64,000 bases of DNA from Streptomyces sp. Edi4 (lineage in GTDB: Bacteria; Actinomycetota; Actinomycetes; Streptomycetales; Streptomycetaceae). The notes beneath the pieces were generated by a model. It was not told where the DNA came from. It made no database searches and saw only the letters and a program-made list of their open reading frames with translations. The position numbers and the translations under genes are program-made. This document shows, piece by piece, positions 44,359-52,552 of the stretch (the stretch's first letter is position 1; each line of letters begins with the position of its first letter). The stretch covers positions 1,116,001-1,180,000 of the forward strand of contig NZ_JBEJGY010000004.1 in assembly GCF_040253615.1 (NCBI RefSeq), written 5' to 3'.

Positions 44359-45801
44359 GTGACTGCTGTGTCTGCGAAGCCTCGCATCCCGAACGTTCTG
44401 GCCGGCCGCTACGCCTCCGCGGAGCTCGCCGTCCTCTGGTCCCCCGAGCAGAAGGTCAAGCTGGAGCGCCAGCTGTGGCTGGCTGTGCTGCGCGCCCAGA
44501 AGGACCTGGGGATCGAGGTGCCCGAGGCAGCGCTCGCCGACTACGAGCGCGTGCTCGACCAGGTCGACCTCGCCTCGATCGCCGAGCGCGAGAAGGTCAC
44601 CCGGCACGACGTGAAGGCCCGCATCGAGGAGTTCAACGCGCTCGCCGGGCACGAGCAGGTCCACAAGGGCATGACCTCGCGCGACCTGACCGAGAACGTC
44701 GAGCAGTTGCAGATCCGGCTCTCCCTGGAACTGATGCGGGACCGCACGGTGGCGGTCCTGGCCCGCCTCGGCAAGCTGTCCGGCGAGTACGCCGAGCTGG
44801 TCATGGCGGGGCGCTCGCACAACGTGGCCGCGCAGGCCACCACCCTGGGCAAGCGGTTCGCGACCGCCGCCGACGAGCTCCTTGTGGCGTACGGCCGGCT
44901 CGAGGACCTGCTCGCGCGGTATCCGCTGCGCGGCATCAAGGGCCCCGTCGGCACCGCGCAGGACATGCTGGACCTGCTGGGCGGCGACGCCTCCAAGCTC
45001 GCCGATCTGGAGCAGCGCATCGCCGGCCACCTCGGCTTCGCGCAGGCCTTCACCTCGGTCGGCCAGGTCTACCCGCGCTCGCTGGACTACGACGTGGTGA
45101 CCGCGCTCGTGCAGCTGGCCGCCGCGCCGTCCTCGGTCGCCAAGACCATCCGGCTGATGGCGGGGCACGAGCTGGTCACCGAGGGCTTCAAGCCCGGCCA
45201 GGTCGGCTCGTCCGCCATGCCGCACAAGATGAACACCCGCTCCTGCGAGCGCGTCAACGGCCTCATGGTCATCCTGCGCGGCTACGCCTCGATGACCGGC
45301 GAGCTGGCGGGCGACCAGTGGAACGAGGGCGACGTCTCGTGCTCCGTGGTCCGCCGGGTCGCGCTGCCCGACGCGTTCTTCGCCTTCGACGGCCTGCTGG
45401 AGACGTTCCTCACGGTGCTCGACGAGTTCGGCGCGTTCCCGGCCGTCGTGGCCCGCGAACTGGACCGTTACCTGCCGTTCCTGGCCACGACGAAGGTCTT
45501 GATGGCCGCCGTCCGCGCCGGGGTCGGCCGTGAGGCCGCGCACGAGGTCATCAAGGAGCACGCGGTCGCCTCCGCCCTGGCGATGCGCGAGCAGGGCGCC
45601 GAGCGCAACGAACTCCTCGACAAGCTGGCCGCCGACGAGCGGATGCCGCTCGACCGCGCCGGACTCGACGAGCTGATGGCCGACAAGCTGTCCTTCACCG
45701 GCGCTGCGGGCGACCAGGTGGCCGCGCTCGTCTCCCGCATCGAGGAGATCGTCAAGCAGCACCCCGAGGCCGCCGGTTACGCGCCGGGCTCGATCCTGTG
45801 A
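44359..45801 (+). CDS. purB: Adenylosuccinate lyase
   Basis: Cleaves SAICAR and adenylosuccinate to release fumarate in purine synthesis. It is 480 aa. The fumarase/aspartase superfamily signature is GSSAMPHKMN near residue 280, with the catalytic-loop region HVxxG-type GRSHNVAAQATT near 153 and TSRDLTEN near 110. The GTG start gives MTAVSAKPRIPNVLAGRYAS, the usual actinobacterial N-terminus. It is followed 10 nt later by mug, so the two are co-transcribed. Confidence 0.95.
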   Translation: MTAVSAKPRIPNVLAGRYASAELAVLWSPEQKVKLERQLWLAVLRAQKDLGIEVPEAALADYERVLDQVDLASIAEREKVTRHDVKARIEEFNALAGHEQVHKGMTSRDLTENVEQLQIRLSLELMRDRTVAVLARLGKLSGEYAELVMAGRSHNVAAQATTLGKRFATAADELLVAYGRLEDLLARYPLRGIKGPVGTAQDMLDLLGGDASKLADLEQRIAGHLGFAQAFTSVGQVYPRSLDYDVVTALVQLAAAPSSVAKTIRLMAGHELVTEGFKPGQVGSSAMPHKMNTRSCERVNGLMVILRGYASMTGELAGDQWNEGDVSCSVVRRVALPDAFFAFDGLLETFLTVLDEFGAFPAVVARELDRYLPFLATTKVLMAAVRAGVGREAAHEVIKEHAVASALAMREQGAERNELLDKLAADERMPLDRAGLDELMADKLSFTGAAGDQVAALVSRIEEIVKQHPEAAGYAPGSIL

Positions 45802-45811
45802 TCGTTCTCCC

Positions 45812-46420
45812 GTGCTGACTCCCCAGGAACTCCAGGCCGCTCGCGACAGCGTCATCCCCGACGTGATCGCGGGCGGCCTGTCCGTGCTGTTCTGCGGCAT
45901 CAATCCCGGTCTGATGTCGGGCGCCACGGGCCACCACTTCGCCCGCCCGGGCAACCGCTTCTGGCCGGTGCTGCATCGGTCCGGTTTCACGCCGCGGCAG
46001 TTGAAGCCCTCCGAACAGGACGAACTCCTCGCGTACGGTCTCGGCATCACCAACGTGGTATCCCGCGCCACGGCGCGCGCCGATGAGATCGGCGCCGAGG
46101 AGTTCCGCGAGGGCGGGCGGCTGCTGACGGCGAAGGTGGAGCGGCTGCGGCCCGCCTGGCTGGCCGTGGTCGGCGTGACCGCGTACCGCACGGCCTTCGG
46201 CGACCGCAAGGCCCGCATCGGCCCGCAGGAGCACACGATCGGCGCGACCCGGGTGTGGGCCCTGCCCAACCCCAGTGGTCTGAACGCCCATTGGACGCTG
46301 GAGACCATGGCCGAGGAGTACGCCCGCCTGCGCCACGCGGCGCAGGGACCGGACGCCCAGCGCGGCCGCTCCGACCGGGGCGCCGGACTGGACGCCCGGG
46401 CTGCGGGGCCGCCGGGCTAG
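45812..46420 (+). CDS. mug: G/U mismatch-specific DNA glycosylase
   Basis: Removes uracil or thymine mispaired with guanine (UDG family 2). The two family motifs are present: GINPG (residues near 29-33, with LFCGINPGLMS) and NPSGLN near 152. It is 202 aa; the last 25 residues are a disordered Gly/Arg tail. The GTG start is 10 nt after purB. The stop TAG sits in CTAG (46417-46420), which also supplies the stop of the convergent hypothetical gene. Confidence 0.93.
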   Translation: MLTPQELQAARDSVIPDVIAGGLSVLFCGINPGLMSGATGHHFARPGNRFWPVLHRSGFTPRQLKPSEQDELLAYGLGITNVVSRATARADEIGAEEFREGGRLLTAKVERLRPAWLAVVGVTAYRTAFGDRKARIGPQEHTIGATRVWALPNPSGLNAHWTLETMAEEYARLRHAAQGPDAQRGRSDRGAGLDARAAGPPG

Positions 46421-46851
46421 GGCGGCGCCGTCTCCGTCACGGTGACGCTCAGGTCCCATCCCGGGCCCCCCTCCTCCAGATCGAGCCCCACCGCGATCCA
46501 TCTGCCGTCCACGTGCCACAGGTGCAGGAACTCGAACCCGACCGCGAACTCCGCCCAGGGCTCCGGTATGTCCTCGCCCGCGACGAGCCGCGCCTGCGCG
46601 CTCCACAGGCTGATCCACCTCGGCTCCCGCCAGCGCCGCGTGAGCTCCGCTATCAGGGCGTCGTGGTCGGCGACGCACTGCGCGCGCCGCTCAAGCCGTT
46701 CCGCCAGGTCCTCCCACTCCTCCTCGTCGGCGCTCAGACAGGCACTGTGATATCCGGGTCCGCTCACGTCCGAACCGCAACGATCCCGCTCCGAGGGGAA
46801 CGCCCGGGAGCGCAGCCGGTCGATGTGCTGGAGGTACGCGGCGGTGGTCAT
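46417..46851 (-). CDS. Hypothetical protein, 144 aa
   Basis: A soluble acidic protein, Trp-rich for its size (EEEWEDLAERLERR, RRWREPRWISLWSAQARLVAG, FLHLWHVDGRWIAVGLDLEEGGPGWDLSV). There is no signal peptide or membrane segment. It resembles conserved actinobacterial proteins of unknown function. The ATG at 46851 is chosen because the helical start MTTAAYLQHIDRLRSRAFP is well formed; longer frames run through the tandem repeats upstream. It shares a CTAG stop overlap with mug. Confidence 0.7.
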   Translation of the reverse strand: MTTAAYLQHIDRLRSRAFPSERDRCGSDVSGPGYHSACLSADEEEWEDLAERLERRAQCVADHDALIAELTRRWREPRWISLWSAQARLVAGEDIPEPWAEFAVGFEFLHLWHVDGRWIAVGLDLEEGGPGWDLSVTVTETAPP

Positions 46852-46927
46852 GTCGTCAGTAAACCGCCCGGCACTGACAATTGGCGGTGCGTCAGGCGAC
46901 CGGAGCCCGCCCGGTCCTGGCCGACGC

Positions 46928-47020
46928 GCCTGTGCGGCCCGGACCGATGAGCCTGTGCGGCCCGGACCGATGAGCCTGTGCGGCCCGAGCCGATGAGAGC
47001 CTGCGGCCCGGGCCGATGCG
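46928..47020. repeat. 23-bp tandem repeat, about four copies
   Basis: A unit beginning GCCTGTGCGGCCCGG and ending CCGATGA recurs with a 23-bp period at 46928, 46951, 46974 and, diverged, about 46997. It lies in the gap between the hypothetical gene and the ROK regulator. A period not divisible by three and the intergenic location argue against coding. Confidence 0.8.
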
Positions 47021-47063
47021 CCTCCGTTACGGGCCGCCGCTCGCCGTACGCCTGACCAGCGAG

Positions 47064-47069
47064 TACGAT
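47064..47069 (+). promoter_or_regulatory. Candidate -10 element for the ROK gene
   Basis: TACGAT lies 35 nt before the TTG start, leaving room for the GGGAGGA ribosome binding site at 47091-47097. The same hexamer occurs before the SGNH hydrolase at 12506. No convincing -35 is seen. Confidence 0.35.
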
Positions 47070-47104
47070 CCGGCAGACACGCGCACGAGCTGGGAGGACA
47101 CACG

Positions 47105-48262
47105 TTGGGGCGGCTGACCGGCGGGGATCCCTCTCTGCTGCGGCGGATCAATTCCGCGGTGGTGCTGCATGCCCTGCGGGGCGCGGAATCTCCCACACTG
47201 ACCGATCTGACCCGGATCACCGGTCTGTCCCGGCCGACGGTCGAGGGCGTGGTCGACGGCCTGATGGAGGCCGGGCTCGTCGTCGAGTCGGCGCCCGAGG
47301 AGGGCGAGGCCCGGCGTCAGGGGCGTCCCGCGCGGCGTTTCCGGTTCCGGGCCGAGGCGGGTCATCTGCTCGGCATAGAGATCGGCCCGCACCGGGTCGC
47401 CGCGCTGCTGTCCGGCCTCGACGGGCGGATCTTCGGCGCGGGCTCGCGCGAAGTGCCCGAGTCGGCCTCCGCCGACGAGCGCCTTGAGCGGGTCCGGGTG
47501 ACCGTGGCCGATGTGCTGCGCCGGGCCAGGGTGGCGCGCAGCTCCTTGCGGGCGGTCGGCGTCGGCAGCCCGGGCATCGTCGAGGCCGACGGCACGGTGC
47601 GGCTCGGCACCGCCCTTCCCGAGTGGACGGGCCTGCCGCTCGGCGAGCGGCTGCGGCGCTCGTTCCGCTGCCCGGTCCTGGTGGAGAACGACGCCAACGC
47701 GGCGGCGGTGGCCGAGCACTGGAAGGGCGCGGCCGTCGACTCCGACGACATGGTCTTCGTCATGGCCGGTCTGAGCCCGGGGGCCGGTTCACTGATCGGC
47801 GGCCGGCTGCACCGGGGCTTCGGCGGAGCGGCGGGCGAGATCGGCGCGCTGCATCTGCTCGGCCGCGACGTGACCCCCGAGAAACTGCTCTCGACCACGG
47901 ACGAGCCCCTGCACCCGCTGGACGAGCAGGCGGTCGCCGGGGTGTTCGCGCTGGCCCGGCAGGGCGACGCGCGGGCGGGGGCCGCGGTGGAGCGGTTTCT
48001 TCAGCGCCTGGTGCACGACGTGGCCGCCCTGGTGCTCGCCCTCGATCCGGAACTGGTGGTTGTGGGCGGCTGGGCGGCCGGCATCGAGGGCGTACTGCAG
48101 CCGCTGCGCGTGGAGTTGGCGCGCTACTGTCTTCGGCCGCCCCGTGTGGTGCTGTCGATGCTGGGTGAGGCGGCGGTGGCCACGGGTGCGCTGCGGCTCG
48201 CGCTCGACCATGTGGAAGAGGAGCTGTTCGCCGTCGAGGGCACGGTGACGGCCCGGCGCTGA
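47105..48262 (+). CDS. ROK-family transcriptional regulator
   Basis: A 385-aa protein: a winged helix-turn-helix at about 10-75 (LRRINSAVVLHALRG, TLTDLTRITGLSRPTVEGVVDGLMEAGLV), then a ROK domain (ENDANAAAVAEHWKG, GAGSLIGGRLHRGFGGAAGEIG). The sugar-kinase phosphate motif DxGxT is replaced by EIGPHR and the CxCGxxGC zinc motif is absent. It is therefore a regulator without kinase activity and possibly with changed sugar sensing. The TTG start has GGGAGGA 7 nt upstream. It ends at a strong terminator and converges on a GntR gene. Confidence 0.9.
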   Translation: MGRLTGGDPSLLRRINSAVVLHALRGAESPTLTDLTRITGLSRPTVEGVVDGLMEAGLVVESAPEEGEARRQGRPARRFRFRAEAGHLLGIEIGPHRVAALLSGLDGRIFGAGSREVPESASADERLERVRVTVADVLRRARVARSSLRAVGVGSPGIVEADGTVRLGTALPEWTGLPLGERLRRSFRCPVLVENDANAAAVAEHWKGAAVDSDDMVFVMAGLSPGAGSLIGGRLHRGFGGAAGEIGALHLLGRDVTPEKLLSTTDEPLHPLDEQAVAGVFALARQGDARAGAAVERFLQRLVHDVAALVLALDPELVVVGGWAAGIEGVLQPLRVELARYCLRPPRVVLSMLGEAAVATGALRLALDHVEEELFAVEGTVTARR

Positions 48263-48279
48263 GCCGAACGGAAGGCATC

Positions 48280-48310
48280 ACGGCCCGCGCCTTCGCAAGG
48301 CGCGGGCCGT
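48280..48310. terminator. Terminator after the ROK gene
   Basis: A perfect 14-bp stem ACGGCCCGCGCCTT / AAGGCGCGGGCCGT with a 3-nt loop, followed by a weakly T-rich GTTCGTTCG. It lies between two convergent genes and can serve both. Confidence 0.8.
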
Positions 48311-48345
48311 GTTCGTTCGCGGGGGCGGCGGTGGGCTGCGGTGAG

Positions 48346-49110
48346 TCAGGAGGCCTGGCGCTGCTCGTCGGTGTGGCTGATCTCCAGATCGCCCGAGTCG
48401 CCGAAGGTGAGGCGGCAGGTGTCGGCTCGGTAGGTGGCGACCGAGACGGCCAGGGTGCGGCCGTCCGCGAAGTAGCGGGTGGTCACGACGAGGACGGGCG
48501 CGCCGGGAAGCCGGTCGAGTTCCTTGGCGTCGTCGGCGCGGGCGGAGCCCAGTTCCACCGCGCGGTCCTGGCCCTCCAGCTCGAGGCGTCGCAGTTCGCG
48601 CAGGACGGCGCGGCCACGGGCGGGCCCGGGAGGAGCGTCGATGGCGGAGAGCTCGGGCACCGAGCCGACCGGGACGTACAGGAGCTCGGCCGCGACGGCC
48701 TGCCCGTGGGTCACCCGGATCCGGCGGACCACGTGCGTCTGCTCGCCGTCCTGTGTGCCGAGCAGCCGGGCCACCGCGGCGGGCGGCGCGGCGGCCGTGG
48801 CGTCGGCGGTCTGCCAGTCGTCCCCGGGCGCGCCCGGCCAGTCGTGCCGCGCGGTGGCGACCGGGACGGCGGTGCGCGGCGGGGCGACGGTGGTTCCGAC
48901 GCCCCGGCGGCGCTGGAGCCGGCCTTCGAGTTCCAGCTGCTCGAGCGCCTGACGCAGCGTGGCGCGGGCCACCCCGAACCGGGCGGCCAGATCACGCTCG
49001 TTGGGCAGGATCTCGCCCACCGCGAAGTCCGAGTCCAGCGCCTCGCTGAGTACCGTCTTGAGGTGCCAGTACTTCGGTTCCGGCACCGATTCCAGCTGCG
49101 TGGTCCCCAC
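48346..49110 (-). CDS. GntR-family regulator, HutC/FarR subgroup
   Basis: A 254-aa regulator. The N-terminal winged helix spans about 12-80 (PKYWHLKTVLSEALDSDF, LPNERDLAARFGVARATLRQALEQLELEGRLQRRRGVGTTV). The C-terminal UTRA-type effector domain spans about 95-245 (HVVRRIRVTHGQAVAAELLYVPV, ARYF-type TTRYFADGRTLAVSVATYRAD). The GTG start at 49110 has GGAG 8 nt upstream. The region before it carries a TTGGTC-AA-GACCAA palindrome resembling HutC/DasR-type sites, so autoregulation is likely. The effector is unknown, possibly a phosphosugar. Confidence 0.9.
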   Translation of the reverse strand: MGTTQLESVPEPKYWHLKTVLSEALDSDFAVGEILPNERDLAARFGVARATLRQALEQLELEGRLQRRRGVGTTVAPPRTAVPVATARHDWPGAPGDDWQTADATAAAPPAAVARLLGTQDGEQTHVVRRIRVTHGQAVAAELLYVPVGSVPELSAIDAPPGPARGRAVLRELRRLELEGQDRAVELGSARADDAKELDRLPGAPVLVVTTRYFADGRTLAVSVATYRADTCRLTFGDSGDLEISHTDEQRQAS

Positions 49111-49493
49111 CCTGATCCTCCGCAATCGCCGTGTCCGCGGCGGCTTTCCGTGCCCTTGTTTATTAAAGGTTCCTGCACTAACTCTGCGACCATAGGGCGA
49201 CCCACTCCCTTGGTCAAGACCAATCCTCGTTCCATTACGGAGCGCACACGAGGGCTGTCGGGGAGCGTTCACACGACGTTCTCACCCCTGTGAGGACCGG
49301 CGGTCCGGCGAGTACGCGCGGGGACGACCCGGGACCCAGGTCCCGAGGCCCGCGAACCGCGACCCGGGCTCCATGACCCGGGACCGGCGGGACGTGCCAT
49401 GCCGTCCGGTATGTCTCTTGAACTCCCGGCTACCGGGCGGTAGTTGTTGCTGACATACCGTCTGAGCGCGGATCCCAGGACAGGGAGCAGCAC
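49111..49493. promoter_or_regulatory. Divergent GntR / hydrolase promoter region with nested inverted repeats
   Basis: This 383-bp gap holds no gene. A low-GC patch lies near 49150-49195. The right half has GGTATGTC (49408-49415) mirrored by GACATACC (49452-49459), enclosing CTACC-GGGC-GGTAG (49430-49443). The left half has the GntR-like palindrome listed separately. These are good operator candidates for the two divergent genes. Confidence 0.5.
49210..49223. promoter_or_regulatory. Candidate GntR/HutC-type operator
   Basis: TTGGTC-AA-GACCAA has perfect 6-bp arms around a 2-nt centre. HutC-subfamily GntR proteins, including DasR, bind TGGTCTAGACCA-like sites. It is 100 bp upstream of the GntR gene, fitting autoregulation. 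Confidence 0.55.
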
Positions 49494-50363
49494 ATGACCG
49501 CAGAGGTCTCCTTCATGATCGACACGCCGCTCGGCCCCCGCTCCACCTCGGTCGCCTACCGCCGCCAGGGCTCGGGCGAGCCGCTTCTGCTGCTGCACGG
49601 CATCGGCCACCACCTTCAGGCCTGGGACCCCGTCTTCGCCCTGCTGGCCGCCGACCGCGACGTGATCGCGGTGGACCTGCCCGGGTTCGGCGCCTCACCG
49701 GGCCTGCCGGACGGCGTGGCCTACGACCTCGCCACCGTCGTCCCGGTCCTCGGCGCGCTCTGCGAGGCTCTGAGCCTGGACCGCCCGCACGTCGCGGGGA
49801 ACTCGCTGGGCGGCCTGCTCGCCCTCGAACTCGCGCGCGCCGGGCTCGTACGGTCGGTGACGGTGCTCTCACCCGCGGGTTTCTGGACGCCCGCGGAACG
49901 GCGGTACGCGTTCACCATGCTGCGGACCATGCACCGGGTCGCGAGCGCGCTGCCGCTGCCGCTCATCGAGCGGATGTCCCGCACGGTGGCCGGCCGCACG
50001 GCCTTGACCAGCACCATCTACACCCGCCCTGGCAGGCGTTCACCGGAGGCCGTCGTCGCCGAGACGCTGGCGCTGCGCAACGCGTCGGGCTTCGCGCGGA
50101 CGCTTGCCGCCGGGCAGGACGTCCGCGTGAGCGCCGATGTGCCCGGCGTGCCCGTGACCGTGGCCTGGGGCACCAAGGACCGGCTGCTACCGCGCCGCCA
50201 GGGCGTGCGCGCCAAGGCCGCGATCCCCGGGGCGCGCCTCGTCCGGCTGCCGGGCTGCGGCCACGTGCCCATGAACGACGACCCGGCGCTCGTCACCCGC
50301 GTCGTACTCGACGGGAGCCGCCCGGTCGGCGCGCCCCTGGGGGCCGTGGCCCTGGGCGCCTGA
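49494..50363 (+). CDS. Alpha/beta hydrolase
   Basis: A 289-aa alpha/beta-hydrolase-fold protein. The oxyanion HG motif is LLLHGIGHH near residue 35, the nucleophile elbow is VAGNSLGGLLALELA near residue 103, the acid lies in WGTKDRLLP near 225, and His in GCGHVPMNDDP near 255. The helical cap lies between. GGGAG precedes the ATG. The substrate is unknown. The nested inverted repeats upstream suggest dedicated transcriptional control. Confidence 0.88.
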   Translation: MTAEVSFMIDTPLGPRSTSVAYRRQGSGEPLLLLHGIGHHLQAWDPVFALLAADRDVIAVDLPGFGASPGLPDGVAYDLATVVPVLGALCEALSLDRPHVAGNSLGGLLALELARAGLVRSVTVLSPAGFWTPAERRYAFTMLRTMHRVASALPLPLIERMSRTVAGRTALTSTIYTRPGRRSPEAVVAETLALRNASGFARTLAAGQDVRVSADVPGVPVTVAWGTKDRLLPRRQGVRAKAAIPGARLVRLPGCGHVPMNDDPALVTRVVLDGSRPVGAPLGAVALGA

Positions 50364-50453
50364 GCCGCGTACGGGCGCGCCGTCGCGCCCCGGCCTCCGC
50401 CCGGCCCGGCCTCGGCCCGACCCGACCCGGCGGGACTCCGGCGCGGCTCAACG

Positions 50454-50487
50454 CGGGGCCGGGCTTGGAGCGGGGCCGGGCTTGGAG
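50454..50487. repeat. 17-bp direct repeat, two copies
   Basis: CGGGGCCGGGCTTGGAG occurs twice head to tail at 50454-50470 and 50471-50487, immediately before the 92-bp repeat array. Confidence 0.8.
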
Positions 50488-50489
50488 CA

Positions 50490-50757
50490 GGGCTGTGCCC
50501 GTACGCGGTACCAGGCCCGGCGCATGGCCAACCCGCGCCGGACGTACCACCGGACCACACCGCCGACACACCGCTGGCGCGGGGCTGTGCCCGTACGCGG
50601 TACCAGGCCCGGCGCATGGCCAACCCGCGCCGGTCGCACCACCGGACCACACCGCCGACACACCGCTGGCGCGGGGCTGTGCCCGTACGCGGTGCCAGGC
50701 CCGGCGCATGCCCAACCCGCGCCGGTCGCACCACCGGACCACACCGCCGACACACCG
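50490..50757. repeat. 92-bp tandem repeat, about 2.9 copies
   Basis: Units start with GGGCTGTGCCCGTACGCGGT at 50490, 50582 and 50674, giving an exact 92-bp period. Copies differ at only a few bases (for example GGACGTACC versus GGTCGCACC, and GTACCAGG versus GTGCCAGG). Each unit contains an imperfect palindrome around GTACGCGGTAC. The period is not a multiple of three and the block is intergenic. Confidence 0.9.
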
Positions 50758-51029
50758 CCGGACGCACCGCGGACGCGCCACCGGACAGGCCCGGACGCGC
50801 CCGGACCCGCCCCGGACGACGCACCGCCCGGCCCCTCGCCGCCCGGCCCCTGGCCGGCCACGCCCCGCCCTCGCCGCTCGAATGCCCCGCCGAACACGAC
50901 CCGCCACCGGACGCGGTCAGTCCACGCCACGCTCGGTGGAAAACAGCCAAAAGAGCATCAGAAGCGCACTTAACCCGTCGGTCACAAACCGTTCGTGATC
51001 ACGCAACACCGCTCGGCCACAGTGGTGCC

Positions 51030-52469
51030 ATGACGAATAAGCAGGCCACCCCTCCCGCAGACACCACCCCCGTGCGCCACACCCGGACCCGCCGTCACGC
51101 GTGGCGCCGCGACCTCGTCGAACTCGCCGCGGTCTTCACGGCCGTGGCCGTCGCCGACGCACTCGCCAACCTGGTCGCGCACGGCCCCGACGGGTCCTTC
51201 CTGCTGGTCGCCTCGGCCGCCGCCCTGGTCGCGACGGCCGCGTTCCACACCTGGTGGGCACGGCGCCACAGCCACGCACCGCCGAGCACGGTCACCGACG
51301 ACACCGGTGATGCCAGTGATACCGGCGGCGCCACGGCCCACGGCATCGCGGGCGCCGGCGGCGAGGCGCGCGGGACGGCCCTGTGGCGGATGCGCACCAC
51401 GGTGCGCGACGAGCCGGGCAGCCTCGCCGTGCTGTGCGCCGCGCTCGCCGGACACCGGGTGGACATCCTCACCCTCCAGACGCATCCGCTCGCCGACGGC
51501 ACGGTCGACGAGTTCCTGCTGCGCGCGCCGGCCCAGCTGTCGGCCGCCGCGCTGTCCCGGGCCGTCGCCGCGGCCGGCGGCGCGGACACCTGGACCGAGC
51601 GGGCCGACGCCCACGACCTCGTGGACGCCCCGACCCGGATCCTCGGCCTCGCCACCCGCACCGCCCTCGACGCCGCCGAACTCCCGCTGGCGCTCCGGCA
51701 GTTGCTGGGCCGCTGCACCATCCACTCCCGGCCCTCGGTCTCCCTGACCGGCCGCGCCCAGGGCGAGCCGGCCCCCGTCGAGGGCGTACTGGAGAAGACC
51801 AGCATGCGGCTGCGCGACCCGGGCGGCGGGACCATCACCATCGAGCGGCCCCATCTGCCGTTCACCCCCACGGAGTTCGCGCGGGCCCGCGCCCTGGTCG
51901 AACTGGACGCCCGGCTCGGTCCGCGCGTGCCGCGCGGCGAGGATGTGCTGACCCTGCCGGAGGGCAACGAGATCACGGTGCGGCGGGCCGGGCCCGGTGA
52001 TCTCGCGGCCGCCAAGGACATGCACGAGCGCTGCTCCCCGCGCACCCTGAGCCTGCGCTACCACGGCCCCGTCGCCGACGCCGACCGTTACCTCGGCCAC
52101 CTCCTCAGCCCCCGCTACGGGCGCACCCTCGCCGTGCAGACCGCCTCCGGGCGCCTCGTCGCCCTCGGTCATCTGCTGTGGGACGGCGACGAGACCGAAG
52201 TCGCCCTGCTCGTCGAGGACTCCTGGCAGCGCCGGGGCATCGGCTCGCTGCTGCTCCGCCGTCTGACCGTCCTCGCCGCCGAGGCCCGCTGCGACAGCGT
52301 CTACGCCATCACGCAGGCGTCCAACACCGGGATGGTCGCGGCCATGCGCGGGCTGGGGCTCCCCCTCGACTACCAGATCGAGGAGGGCACCGTGGTGGTC
52401 ACGGCCCGCCTCGGCGAACCGGCGTCCCCCGGCGCGTCCGCGCTGCCCGGGCACGTCGAACGGCGCTGA
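51030..52469 (+). CDS. Membrane-anchored ACT-domain / GNAT acetyltransferase fusion
   Basis: A 479-aa three-part protein. Two predicted membrane helices lie at about 28-75 (LVELAAVFTAVAVADALANLV, FLLVASAAALVATAAFHTWW). An ACT-like domain spans about 115-170 (MRTTVRDEPGSLAVLCAALAGHRVDILTLQTH). A GNAT domain spans about 318-460 (ITVRRAGPGDLAAAKDMHERCSPRTLSLRYHG, LLVEDSWQRRGIGSLLLRRL). The layout resembles protein acetyltransferases in which a ligand-binding domain controls acetylation, here possibly by an amino acid. The ATG at 51030 has no strong ribosome binding site. The next gene follows 83 nt downstream. Confidence 0.85.
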   Translation: MTNKQATPPADTTPVRHTRTRRHAWRRDLVELAAVFTAVAVADALANLVAHGPDGSFLLVASAAALVATAAFHTWWARRHSHAPPSTVTDDTGDASDTGGATAHGIAGAGGEARGTALWRMRTTVRDEPGSLAVLCAALAGHRVDILTLQTHPLADGTVDEFLLRAPAQLSAAALSRAVAAAGGADTWTERADAHDLVDAPTRILGLATRTALDAAELPLALRQLLGRCTIHSRPSVSLTGRAQGEPAPVEGVLEKTSMRLRDPGGGTITIERPHLPFTPTEFARARALVELDARLGPRVPRGEDVLTLPEGNEITVRRAGPGDLAAAKDMHERCSPRTLSLRYHGPVADADRYLGHLLSPRYGRTLAVQTASGRLVALGHLLWDGDETEVALLVEDSWQRRGIGSLLLRRLTVLAAEARCDSVYAITQASNTGMVAAMRGLGLPLDYQIEEGTVVVTARLGEPASPGASALPGHVERR

Positions 52470-52552
52470 CCGGAGCGCGTCGCTACGGTCCGACAGGTGC
52501 TCGCAGCACAATAGGTGGTGACGCGGAGCCCTCGCTCGGAGAGGATGTCCGC

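Larger units (their letters stand above)
50364..51029. other. Intergenic region dominated by tandem repeats
   Basis: About 670 bases with no supported gene. All six frames are open because the sequence is almost free of A/T-rich stop triplets, so the many apparent ORFs are artefacts. The 17-bp and 92-bp repeats listed separately fill 50454-50757. The last 100 bases before the next gene are less GC-rich and probably hold its promoter. Confidence 0.6.

Noticed and set aside
50364..51029. Long overlapping frames in all six phases over the repeat region
   Set aside because: They reflect the absence of AT-rich stop triplets in extremely GC-rich repeats with a 92-bp period.
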